From: CAZPUI01 sp964415525
GTDB lineage: Bacteria; Acidobacteriota; Holophagae; Holophagales; Holophagaceae
DNA length: 12,912 nt
Direction of reading: 5' to 3'
Assembly: GCA_964415525.1 (NCBI GenBank)
Contig: CAYQAS010000117.1
Span: 1-12,912 of the forward strand
Below the pieces are notes generated by a model. It did not search any database, was not told the DNA's origin, and was given only the letters and a program-made list of their open reading frames with translations. A program made the position numbers and the translations under genes. This document shows, piece after piece, positions 7,759 to 12,912 of this stretch; position 1 is the stretch's first letter; every line of letters begins with the position of its first letter.

Positions 7759-8680
7759 GGTGGAGCCCCCAAAGGATCAGGGCGCCGAGCCCGATAGCCA
7801 GGGCATTCACACGGGCACAGAGGCGCAGGCCGCGCCGCAGGGAGGCGGCATCCAACGGGGCCCCCGAATCTCCGAGCCGCGGGCCTTCCTTCGCCATGCC
7901 GTCGTACCAGTTCGTGCCTCCGAGCTGCACGCCGAGGGCACCCGCGAAGGCCGCCTCCACGACGCCGGCATTCGGGCTGGCGGTCTTCCCGCCATCGCGC
8001 CAGGAGAGGCGCAGGGCCGCACCCGAAAAGCCCGCCATGGCGATGAGGAGCGCCGTGATCCGTGCGGGGATCCAATTGAGGACGTCGTCGAGGCGCGCGG
8101 AAGCCCACCCGAAGTGGGTCCAGGGCGACTCGCGATGGCCGACCATGCTGTCCAGCGTGCTGACCGCCTTGAAGGCCCAAAGGCCGGGAAGCCCCGCCAC
8201 GGCAAACCAGAAGAGAGGCGCCACGACCCCATCACAGAGGCTCTCCGCGAGGGTCTCCAGCCCTGCACGAGTGACCTCGGGGGCGTGCAGACCGTCGGTA
8301 TCGCGTCCCACCACCCGGGAAACGGCATGGCGCGCGACTTCCAGATCACCCGCATCCAAGGCCGCCGCCACGGGCTTAACCGCCTCCCGCAGGCTGCGCC
8401 CGGCAAGCATCCAGGCACCGAGCAGGACCTGCGCGATCCAGGCCCAGGGCCCGCAGAGCCGCAGGACACCCCATGCGAATGCGGCCGCACAGACAGGCAG
8501 GCCGAGGGCCAAGAACACACCGAGAAGGCGCAGCAGGCCCGTGTGCTCGAACGCCATTCGGGCGCGATCGAGCCAGGAGATCAGTGCGCCAAGGGCCCGC
8601 ACGGGATGCGGCCAGCCCTCCGGATCCCCCAGGACTTCGTCCAGGAGACCCGCGGCGAGGAAGGCGGCCGAATGCATCAT
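7751..8680 (-). CDS. cbiB: CbiB: adenosylcobinamide-phosphate synthase
   Basis: This 309-residue inner-membrane protein attaches aminopropanol phosphate to the propionate side chain of adenosylcobyric acid. Family motifs appear in order: LLDEVLGDPEGWPHPVR (12-28), VGRDTDGL (124-131), ESLCDGVVAPLFWFA (146-160), STLDSMVGHR (174-183), RLDDVLNWIPAR (196-207) and SPNAG (235-239). Hydrophobic helices lie at about 50-70, 76-94, 150-170, 205-222 and 290-306. Two ATGs stand in tandem at 8680 and 8677. The first overlaps the stop of the upstream cobO fragment as TGATG, so 8680 is preferred and translation is probably coupled to that upstream frame. The 3' end overlaps cobD by 8 bases. Confidence 0.95.
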   Translation of the reverse strand: MMHSAAFLAAGLLDEVLGDPEGWPHPVRALGALISWLDRARMAFEHTGLLRLLGVFLALGLPVCAAAFAWGVLRLCGPWAWIAQVLLGAWMLAGRSLREAVKPVAAALDAGDLEVARHAVSRVVGRDTDGLHAPEVTRAGLETLAESLCDGVVAPLFWFAVAGLPGLWAFKAVSTLDSMVGHRESPWTHFGWASARLDDVLNWIPARITALLIAMAGFSGAALRLSWRDGGKTASPNAGVVEAAFAGALGVQLGGTNWYDGMAKEGPRLGDSGAPLDAASLRRGLRLCARVNALAIGLGALILWGLHHG

Positions 8681-8804
8681 CAGAACTCGATGCCCGCCTG
8701 GGCCTTTATCCCCGCCTTGAAGGGATGTTTGATCTCCTTCATCTCGGTGACGAGGTCGGCAGCGTCCACCAAGGCTTCCGGTGCGCCACGACCGGTGAGG
8801 ACCA
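8680..8804 (-). CDS. cobO: 3' end of a second cobO copy, 5' part lost in the scaffold gap
   Basis: Reading leftward from the gap, 41 codons encode VLTGRGAPEALVDAADL, then VTEMKEIKHPF, then KAGIKAQAGIEF and a stop. This is the standard C-terminus of corrinoid adenosyltransferases of the CobO/BtuR family (closing motif KAQ.GIE). The stop TGA overlaps the cbiB start. The rest of the gene is absent: to the right lie 10 Ns and unrelated sequence. The neighbouring full-length cobO carries its own version of VLTGR.APEAL.DAADL, so this is either a true second copy, a deletion remnant, or a strain variant joined by scaffolding. It cannot be called intact or broken from this sequence. Confidence 0.85.
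8751..8804. repeat. 54-base direct repeat, copy 1 (inside the cobO 3' fragment)
   Basis: This segment matches 9025-9078 in the same orientation at 50 of 54 positions without gaps. It encodes VLTGRGAPEALVDAADL on the minus strand. The differences are one base each at 8761, 8767, 8768 and 8786. Similarity stops just left of the segment, where the two proteins take different C-termini; on the right it meets the Ns. Confidence 0.9.
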
Positions 8805-8814
8805 NNNNNNNNNN
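8805..8814. other. Assembly gap (10 Ns)
   Basis: Ten consecutive Ns interrupt the operon exactly at the end of the 54-base segment shared with the full cobO gene. The true distance is unknown. All statements about gene order across this point assume the scaffold join is right. Confidence 0.98.
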
Positions 8815-8860
8815 ATGGGTAACCACTCTAGCCAAAAGTGGACGAAAAAGTCCAGAAGGC
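8815..8860. mobile_element. Possible insertion-sequence end beside the gap
   Basis: The 46 bases between the Ns and the stop of cobO are unlike the surrounding coding DNA. They contain an inverted pair CCACT...AGTGG, a hairpin GGAC-GAAAAA-GTCC, and two similar units AAAAGTGGAC and AAAAAGTCCA. Short repeated units of this sort next to an assembly break resemble the terminal transposase-binding repeats of some IS families (IS21-like ends are one candidate). No transposase gene is in the window, and the assignment rests on appearance only. Confidence 0.3.
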
Positions 8861-9571
8861 TCAGAGCATGTGGACGACGCCGTGACGGCGGACGGCGAGG
8901 CCGCGGCGGATCGGCCCGTGCAGCGTGTAGGTCAGGGTCGCGTAGACCTTGTAGCCCTCTTCGCGCAGGACGGGATGGGAGAGGCGCACGGTGACGGGCC
9001 ATTCGTAGTAGTTGCCGTGCACGTCGAGGTCGGCGGCGTCACCCAAGGCTTCCGGTGCGCAACGACCGGTGAGGACCACGTGGAGGTCCGGATGGCGCGC
9101 GGCGAGTTCGGCCAGGACGCTTTTCGTGTCAAGGAAGCCATAGCCCAGCACGATGTTCAGTTCGTCCAGCAGCAGGAATCGCAGCTCCGGATCCGCCAGT
9201 TTCTGTCGCACGATGGCCCAACCTTCCGCCGCATGGGCCCGGTCCCGCTCCCGGTTCTGGGTGTTCCAGGTGAAGCCTTCGCCGCAGCGATCCCAGGTGC
9301 AGGATCCGCCCATGGCCTCGGCCACCTGGGTCAGCACCACCTCCGCCGTCGGCTGCTCGCCCTTGATGAACTGCACCACGGCGCACTTGTAGCCGTGGCC
9401 CAAGGCCCGCACCAGCATTCCCATGGCCGCGGTGCTCTTGCCCTTGCCGTGTCCCGTGTGGACCATCAGCAGGCCCTTCTCCCCCGTGGCGGCGGCGATA
9501 CGCTTGTCCACGACGGCCTTCAGCTTGCCCATTTGACGGGCGTGGGTTTCAGGATCTTCGGAGAAGGGCAT
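8861..9571 (-). CDS. cobO: CobO/BtuR corrinoid adenosyltransferase with an abnormal C-terminal tail
   Basis: The 236-residue product adds the adenosyl group of ATP to the cobalt of reduced corrinoids. Residues 1-182 are a normal CobO: the N-terminal helix, the P-loop in LLMVHTGHGKGKSTAAMGML (34-53, K45), VVQFIKG (65-71), CGEGFTWNTQ (96-105), LLLDELNIVLGYGFLD (133-148) and DLHVVLTGR (162-170). After DAADL (182) the expected VTEM...KAQ.GIE ending is missing. Instead there are 54 residues, beginning DVHGNYYEWPVTVRL and ending RRHGVVHML, that I do not recognise; their codon use matches the rest of the operon. The start at 9571 is preceded by AGGTGA. The upstream gene is bzaF, 227 bases away. Whether the tail is a natural fusion, a rearrangement or an assembly chimera cannot be decided here. 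Confidence 0.88.
   Translation of the reverse strand: MPFSEDPETHARQMGKLKAVVDKRIAAATGEKGLLMVHTGHGKGKSTAAMGMLVRALGHGYKCAVVQFIKGEQPTAEVVLTQVAEAMGGSCTWDRCGEGFTWNTQNRERDRAHAAEGWAIVRQKLADPELRFLLLDELNIVLGYGFLDTKSVLAELAARHPDLHVVLTGRCAPEALGDAADLDVHGNYYEWPVTVRLSHPVLREEGYKVYATLTYTLHGPIRRGLAVRRHGVVHML
9025..9078. repeat. 54-base direct repeat, copy 2 (inside full-length cobO)
   Basis: Partner of the segment at 8751-8804, offset by 274 bases. On the minus strand it encodes VLTGRCAPEALGDAADL. Relative to copy 1 it has two amino-acid changes (Cys for Gly after TGR, Gly for Val after EAL), both away from the usual family residues. Confidence 0.9.
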
Positions 9572-9610
9572 GGATCACCTGGAAGGAAATGTGCTGAGGA
9601 AAAGATTCGG

Positions 9611-9799
9611 AAATCGCAGAGGGCAATGAGGAAGGAGCAGAGGGCACAGAGAAGGCATTACCGAGTTGCCCATGCAGGGTCCGAGAGAGCCCACCGATCA
9701 ATGACTGAGGCCCGTTCACATTTCCGCTTTCTCTTCTTTTTATCTTCATTTTTCTCTGTGGCCTCTGCCTTCTCTGCGACCTCTGTGTTTTCAGTCATT
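9611..9799. repeat. Imperfect inverted-repeat element with CACAGAGG-type units between bzaF and cobO
   Basis: The 227-base spacer 9572-9798 has no gene and a lower GC content than its surroundings. It holds several inverted pairs: 9637-9653 against 9752-9768 (16 of 17 bases), AATGACTGA at 9700-9708 against TCAGTCATT at 9791-9799 (perfect 9 bp), and a shared TCGCAGAG core (near 9613 and 9772). On the minus strand it begins directly at the bzaF stop with repeated GCAGAG/CACAGAG units and a purine-rich run (9721-9760 is the pyrimidine side). It could fold into a large stem between the two genes. It looks like a dispersed intergenic repeat rather than a standard terminator, since no simple GC stem plus U-tract is present. 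Confidence 0.6.
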
Positions 9800-11109
9800 C
9801 ACAGACGCTTGTCCGGGCTCACGCAGTCCCGGAACAACTCCATACCTTTGCGGTTCGCGCAGAAGTCGCCGCACATGGTGCAGGTCTCCTCCTTGGCGGG
9901 CATGCGGCTCTCCCGGATTTCGCGGGCCTTCTGGGGGAACAGCAGCAGGTCCATGTGCTCCGACCAGCGGCTGTCGCGCCGCGTGAGGGCGGCCCGCTTC
10001 TCGAGGTCCCGGCGCTCGGGGTACTTGGCAATGTCCCCGATGTGGGCCGCGAGGCGCGTGGTGCGCACGCCCTCGCGCACGTCGTCCTCGTTGGGCAGGG
10101 CCAGATGCTCTGCGGGCGTGATGTAGCAGATGAGATCCGCGCCGTAGCGGGCGGATTCAGCCGCACCGATGGCCGCCGTGATGTGGTCGTAGCCCGCACC
10201 GCGATCCGCCGGGAGCGGCCCCAGGACGTAGTAGGGCGCGCCGCCGCTCATGCGCTTCTCCAGGATGATGTTGGCCTCGATTTCGTCGAGCGGCACGTGG
10301 CCTGGACCTTCCACCATCATTTGACAGCCCATGTCGCGTCCGATCTCCGCCAGCTCGCAGTTGAGGATCATCTCCGCCATCTGCGCGCGGTCATGGCTGT
10401 CATGGATGGCCCCGGCGCGCACGCCGTTGCCCAGGGACAGCACGGCGTCGTACTTCGCCATCAGCGCCGCCACACGGTCGAACTGCTCGTAGAGCGGATT
10501 CTCGCGCTGGTTCGTCTCCATCCAGCTCACGAGGAAGGTGCCCCCCTTGCTCACGAGCCCCCCGTAGCGGTAGCCCTGCTTGCGCAGGCGCTCCAGGGTG
10601 AAGCGGTTCAGGCCGCAGTGGATGGCCATGAAGCTGAGGCCATCCGCCAGCTGCCGCTCGATGAGGTCGAAGAGATACTCCACGTCCAGCTTGTTGGGGT
10701 CGCCGTACTGCCGCGCCGCCTCACAGAATGCCTGGTAGAGCGGAACGTTGCCCACGGGCAATTGGGTGGCGGCCAACACCTCGCGGCGAATGGCATCCAG
10801 GTCGCCCCCGGCGCTGAGTTCCATCAGCGTATCGGCGCCCTCGGCCTCGGCGATCTGCGCCTTGCGGACTTCCAGCGCGATGTCGCAGATGTCCGAGCTG
10901 GTGCCGATGCTGGCGTTCACCTTCGTGCGCAGGCCACGGCCAATGCCCACGGGTTTCTGGTTGGGGCGGTTGGGATTGCAGGGGATGACGACGTGACCCT
11001 GGGCCACGCGGTCGCGCAGCGATTCCGGATCCTGCCCTTCGAGCAGGGCCACGGCGCGGATTTCAGGGGTCACGAGGCCCTGGCGGGCGAGTTCAAGCTG
11101 AGTCGTCAT
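9799..11109 (-). CDS. bzaF: ThiC-family radical SAM enzyme, probably BzaF (5-hydroxybenzimidazole synthase)
   Basis: The 436-residue protein belongs to the ThiC fold. Motifs seen are VNASIGTSSD (64-73), MAIHCGLN (161-168), GGLVSKGGTFLVSWM (183-197), LGNGVRAGAIHDSHDRAQMA (226-245), MVEGPGHVPLDEIEANI (265-281), GPLPADRGAGYDHITAAIGA (297-316), CYITPAEHLALPN (328-340) and a C-terminal cluster motif CTMCGDFC (C410, C413, C417). ThiC makes the thiamine pyrimidine from aminoimidazole ribotide; its paralogue BzaF turns the same substrate into 5-hydroxybenzimidazole, a cobamide lower ligand. I favour BzaF because the gene heads a B12 operon containing cobT, lies behind a cobalamin riboswitch, and has no TPP riboswitch. 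Its cysteines are spaced C-x2-C-x3-C, whereas E. coli-type ThiC has C-x2-C-x4-C. GGAGGTG lies 7 bases before the ATG, which overlaps the stop of the small upstream ORF by 4 bases. A true ThiC remains possible. Confidence 0.75.
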   Translation of the reverse strand: MTTQLELARQGLVTPEIRAVALLEGQDPESLRDRVAQGHVVIPCNPNRPNQKPVGIGRGLRTKVNASIGTSSDICDIALEVRKAQIAEAEGADTLMELSAGGDLDAIRREVLAATQLPVGNVPLYQAFCEAARQYGDPNKLDVEYLFDLIERQLADGLSFMAIHCGLNRFTLERLRKQGYRYGGLVSKGGTFLVSWMETNQRENPLYEQFDRVAALMAKYDAVLSLGNGVRAGAIHDSHDRAQMAEMILNCELAEIGRDMGCQMMVEGPGHVPLDEIEANIILEKRMSGGAPYYVLGPLPADRGAGYDHITAAIGAAESARYGADLICYITPAEHLALPNEDDVREGVRTTRLAAHIGDIAKYPERRDLEKRAALTRRDSRWSEHMDLLLFPQKAREIRESRMPAKEETCTMCGDFCANRKGMELFRDCVSPDKRL

Positions 11110-11258
11110 GCCTGCACCTCCATGGCGCGGGAAAGCTGCTCACGCAGCCAGAAGGGGGCGAAGAGCGTCTCCGTCGCGCTCAAAACGAAACTGACCACCC
11201 ACCGAGGCGGATGTGTGAGGTCGAGACGGGGGCCGTAAATGGGACAGGTAGCAATCAC
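11106..11258 (-). CDS. 50-residue hypothetical protein coupled to bzaF
   Basis: A GTG start at 11258-11256 follows a perfect AGGAGG (11264-11269) at 5-base spacing, and the frame runs 50 codons to a TGA that overlaps the bzaF ATG as ATGA. The product begins MIATCPIYGPRLDLTHPPRW and ends WLREQLSRAMEVQA. Residues 20-38 (WVVSFVLSATETLFAPFWL) are hydrophobic and could form an amphipathic or membrane helix. I recognise no family. The strong ribosome binding site and the stop/start overlap support real translation. Its role may be a small partner of the B12 pathway, or only a leader that passes riboswitch control on to bzaF. In-frame ATGs upstream (to 11327) lack a comparable ribosome binding site and lie in the riboswitch expression region. 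Confidence 0.68.
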   Translation of the reverse strand: MIATCPIYGPRLDLTHPPRWVVSFVLSATETLFAPFWLREQLSRAMEVQA

Positions 11259-11273
11259 AGGAACCTCCTGTGA
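11255..11273 (-). promoter_or_regulatory. Hairpin sequestering the ribosome binding site and GTG start of the leader ORF
   Basis: On the minus strand TCACAGGA-GGT-TCCTGTGA forms a perfect 8-bp stem with a 3-base loop. The AGGAGG of the small ORF lies in the 5' arm and loop, and its GTG start codon is in the 3' arm. It is about 80 bases downstream of the cobalamin aptamer, the usual position of the expression platform. Translation control by B12, with the leader and bzaF shut off when the hairpin is stable, is the simplest reading. Which state the ligand favours is inference. Confidence 0.75.
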
Positions 11274-11355
11274 AGGGCACGGTATTGCGGACTGGACATG
11301 AGGCATTCCCATCGCTGGGGGTGGCACCGCCTGCTCCCTCGGCAGGGGTGGGGCG

Positions 11356-11532
11356 CTGGACCGGTCTCCGGACTCTGCGCACGACCCGTCCCCGAAGGGG
11401 CGTCCGGACCTTCCCGAAACCTCGGTTCCAGTGACCCGGTGCTGTCTCCCGGCGAACCGGGGCGCTTACCGTTGCGGGGCAGCGCAGGACTCTCACCTGC
11501 TTCCCGAACATCCAGCGAGGATGTCCGTCCAG
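11356..11532 (-). promoter_or_regulatory. Cobalamin riboswitch aptamer
   Basis: Reading the minus strand, the conserved cobalamin aptamer elements occur in order. They are a closing helix CTGGAC (11532-11527) pairing with GTCCAG (11361-11356); a hairpin ACATCC...GGATGT (11524-11508); GGGAA (near 11505), followed by GCAGG-TGAGAGT-CCTGC; the core GCCCCGCAACGGTAA (11480-11466); a CACTGG arm (near 11432); a CCCC-TTC-GGGG hairpin (11400-11390); and the B12 box AGTCCGGAGACCGG (11374-11361). It precedes the leader ORF and bzaF, so the cobamide operon is controlled by its own end product. There is no TPP (THI box) element in this leader. Confidence 0.93.
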
Positions 11533-11683
11533 GATGGCAGGGCTCACAACCCGGCTGCAAGGCACACTGCCATGACACGCCCCCTAGGCAAGAGGCGGAA
11601 TCCTGGAGGTTCAAGGATTTCTCCGTCGCGAAGCGACACCTCCAAAGCTTCTCCTACGCACCTCCTTCCCCCCGGAGCCCTCC
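11533..11683. other. Divergent upstream region between the riboswitch and the M13 peptidase gene
   Basis: These 151 bases must carry the promoter of the B12 operon (minus) and probably that of the peptidase (plus). On the minus strand TTGAAC (11614-11609) could be a -35, but no convincing -10 stands at the right distance, so no promoter is called. GGAG at 11674-11677 is the ribosome binding site of the peptidase. Confidence 0.5.
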
Positions 11684-12912
11684 GTGCGCTTTGCCCTCCC
11701 CCTCGCCCTCGCCACCTTGACCCTCGCCGCCGCGGCGCCGAACCGCGGCATCGCCCCCGCCCACCTCGACACCACCACCAAGCCCGAGCAGGACTTCTTC
11801 CGCTTCGCCACGGGCGGCTGGCAGAAGGCGAACGCCATCCCCTCCGACATGCAGGCCTGGGGTGCATTCAATGAGCTGCGGGAGGCCAACCGCGCTACCC
11901 TACGCGCGATCATGGAGACCGCCAGCGCGTCCAAGGCGGAGCTGACGAGTCCCCAGGGCAAGGTCGGCGCGTTCTACGCCGCAGGCATGGACACCGCGAC
12001 CGTCGAGAAGCTGGGCCTCACGACGCTCCAGCCCCGTCTGGACCGCATCGCCCGGGCGAAGGATGCCGTGAGTCTGGCCACAGTCTTCGCCTCCCTGCAG
12101 CTGGAAGGCATCGGGGTCGGCTTTGGCTGCTTCGTGGGCCAGGATGATAAAGACAGCAGCGCCTACATCCTGCAGCTCGCCCAGGGCGGCCTGGGACTGC
12201 CGGACCGCGACTTCTACACCCTGGACGATGCCCGCTCCAAAGAGCTTCGAGCCGGCTATGTGGCGTACCTCGCCGCCATGCAGCGCCTGCTGGGCTCGGA
12301 CGAGGTCACCGCCAAGCGCGAGGCCTCGGCCATCTTGGATTTGGAAACCCGCCTGGCCCAGGCCAGCATGACCCTGACGGACCAGCGCGATCCCAACGCC
12401 GTCTATCACAAGCTCACGCCCATCGAACTCGAGAAGTTGGCCCCGGCCTTCCCCTGGGCGGCCTACTTCAAGACCCTCGGCGTGCCACCCCAGAAGCACC
12501 TGCTGGTGCGTCAGCCGGACTTTTTCAAGGCCTTTGGCACCCTCGTGAAGGACGTTCCGGTCGCCACCTGGCAGGCCTACCTCCGCGCCCACGTGACCTC
12601 CGGCTTCGCCGAGCAGCTGCCCGAGGCCTTCGGAGCGGAGAAGTTCGCCTTCTTCGGCAAGATGCTGAATGGCCTGCCGGAGCGCCAGGCCCGCTGGAAA
12701 CGCGTGCAGAACGCCACCGACAGCGCCCTGGGTGAGATCCTCGGCCAGCTCTACATCGAGAAGGCCTTCAGTCCCGAGGCCAAGCGGAAGATGCTCCAGA
12801 TGGTGGCCGATCTGCGGGAGGCCCTGGGGGAGCGCATCAAGCTGTTGCCCTGGATGGGCGAGGCCACCAAGAAAGCCGGCCTGGGCAAGCCCGCCGCCGT
12901 CCGGGTGAAGGG
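11684..12912 (+). CDS. Secreted M13-family (neprilysin/PepO-like) metallopeptidase, N-terminal part
   Basis: A GTG start with GGAG 6 bases upstream opens a frame of 409 codons that runs off the window. The product begins with a signal peptide (MRFALPLALATLTLAAAA, about 18 residues), so it is exported to the periplasm or beyond. The M13 N-terminal domain follows: QDFFRFATGGWQKANAIPSD (36-55), WGAFNELREANR (59-70), GKVGAFYAAGMD, ILQLAQGGLGLPDRDFYT and the helical region up to AFSPEAKRKMLQMVADLREA. The catalytic zinc motif HExxH and ExxxD lie in the C-terminal half, which is outside the window, so activity cannot be judged. M13 proteins are usually about 650-700 residues; this is roughly the first 60 per cent. 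It is divergent from the B12 operon and has no obvious functional link with it. Confidence 0.93.
   Translation, partial: MRFALPLALATLTLAAAAPNRGIAPAHLDTTTKPEQDFFRFATGGWQKANAIPSDMQAWGAFNELREANRATLRAIMETASASKAELTSPQGKVGAFYAAGMDTATVEKLGLTTLQPRLDRIARAKDAVSLATVFASLQLEGIGVGFGCFVGQDDKDSSAYILQLAQGGLGLPDRDFYTLDDARSKELRAGYVAYLAAMQRLLGSDEVTAKREASAILDLETRLAQASMTLTDQRDPNAVYHKLTPIELEKLAPAFPWAAYFKTLGVPPQKHLLVRQPDFFKAFGTLVKDVPVATWQAYLRAHVTSGFAEQLPEAFGAEKFAFFGKMLNGLPERQARWKRVQNATDSALGEILGQLYIEKAFSPEAKRKMLQMVADLREALGERIKLLPWMGEATKKAGLGKPAAVRVK

Noticed and set aside
7757..10126. A long plus-strand open frame of 789 codons
   Set aside because: It runs opposite cbiB, cobO and the end of bzaF, crosses the Ns, and its translation has no family signature; it is an antisense shadow of GC-rich genes.
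11110..11355. TPP riboswitch expected before a thiC gene
   Set aside because: No THI-box elements (CTGAGA, ACCTGATCTGG-like) are visible; the leader instead has a cobalamin aptamer and a start-codon hairpin.
11609..11614. TTGAAC as a -35 box for the B12 operon
   Set aside because: No acceptable -10 sequence lies 16-18 bases downstream on the minus strand, so no promoter was called.
1..12912. tRNA, rRNA, CRISPR arrays, phage genes or attachment sites
   Set aside because: None were visible on either strand; apart from the disturbed cobO region the window looks like ordinary chromosome.

Overview
The window reads like a chromosomal segment of a GC-rich, Gram-negative, probably anaerobic bacterium. 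I see two-membrane machinery (a TolC-type outer-membrane protein), a PASTA-less Ser/Thr kinase with PEGA-like repeats, and a B12 locus containing a ThiC paralogue of the oxygen-sensitive BzaF type. Together these would fit Acidobacteriota of the Holophagae/Geothrix kind or a deltaproteobacterial-type anaerobe. That placement is inference from gene content, not from a marker gene.

Layout. 1-1260 (minus): membrane-anchored Ser/Thr kinase, cut by the window edge. 1292-2416 (plus): octanoyltransferase LipB fused to a NUDIX hydrolase, starting 31 bases from the divergent kinase. 2417-2758: non-coding. 2759-4300 (plus): TolC-family outer-membrane protein, ended by a perfect 17-bp terminator hairpin that sits between it and the converging B12 operon.

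4373-11532 (minus) is one B12 (cobamide) locus, read right to left: cobalamin riboswitch, a 50-codon ORF whose ribosome binding site and start codon lie in a hairpin, a ThiC paralogue best read as BzaF (5-hydroxybenzimidazole synthase), a repeat-bearing spacer, cobO (with an abnormal C-terminus), a scaffold gap with the 3' end of a second cobO copy, then cbiB, cobD, cobT, cobS and cobU. Most of these genes overlap or nearly abut. The encoded enzymes make the lower ligand (BzaF), adenosylate the corrin (CobO), make and attach the aminopropanol linker (CobD, CbiB), activate the corrinoid and the base (CobU, CobT), and join them (CobS). No corrin-ring genes, no alpha-ribazole phosphatase and no threonine kinase are in the window. 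The predicted product is therefore a benzimidazole cobamide made by de novo synthesis or salvage with enzymes encoded elsewhere.

11684-12912 (plus): the N-terminal 409 codons of a secreted M13 (neprilysin/PepO) metallopeptidase, divergent from the riboswitch.

The parts most worth a second look are: the BzaF assignment under B12 rather than thiamine control; the small translationally coupled ORF with its sequestered start; and the disordered cobO region, where two copies of a 54-base segment, a 10-N gap, an IS-end-like sequence and an unrecognised 54-residue C-terminal tail meet.
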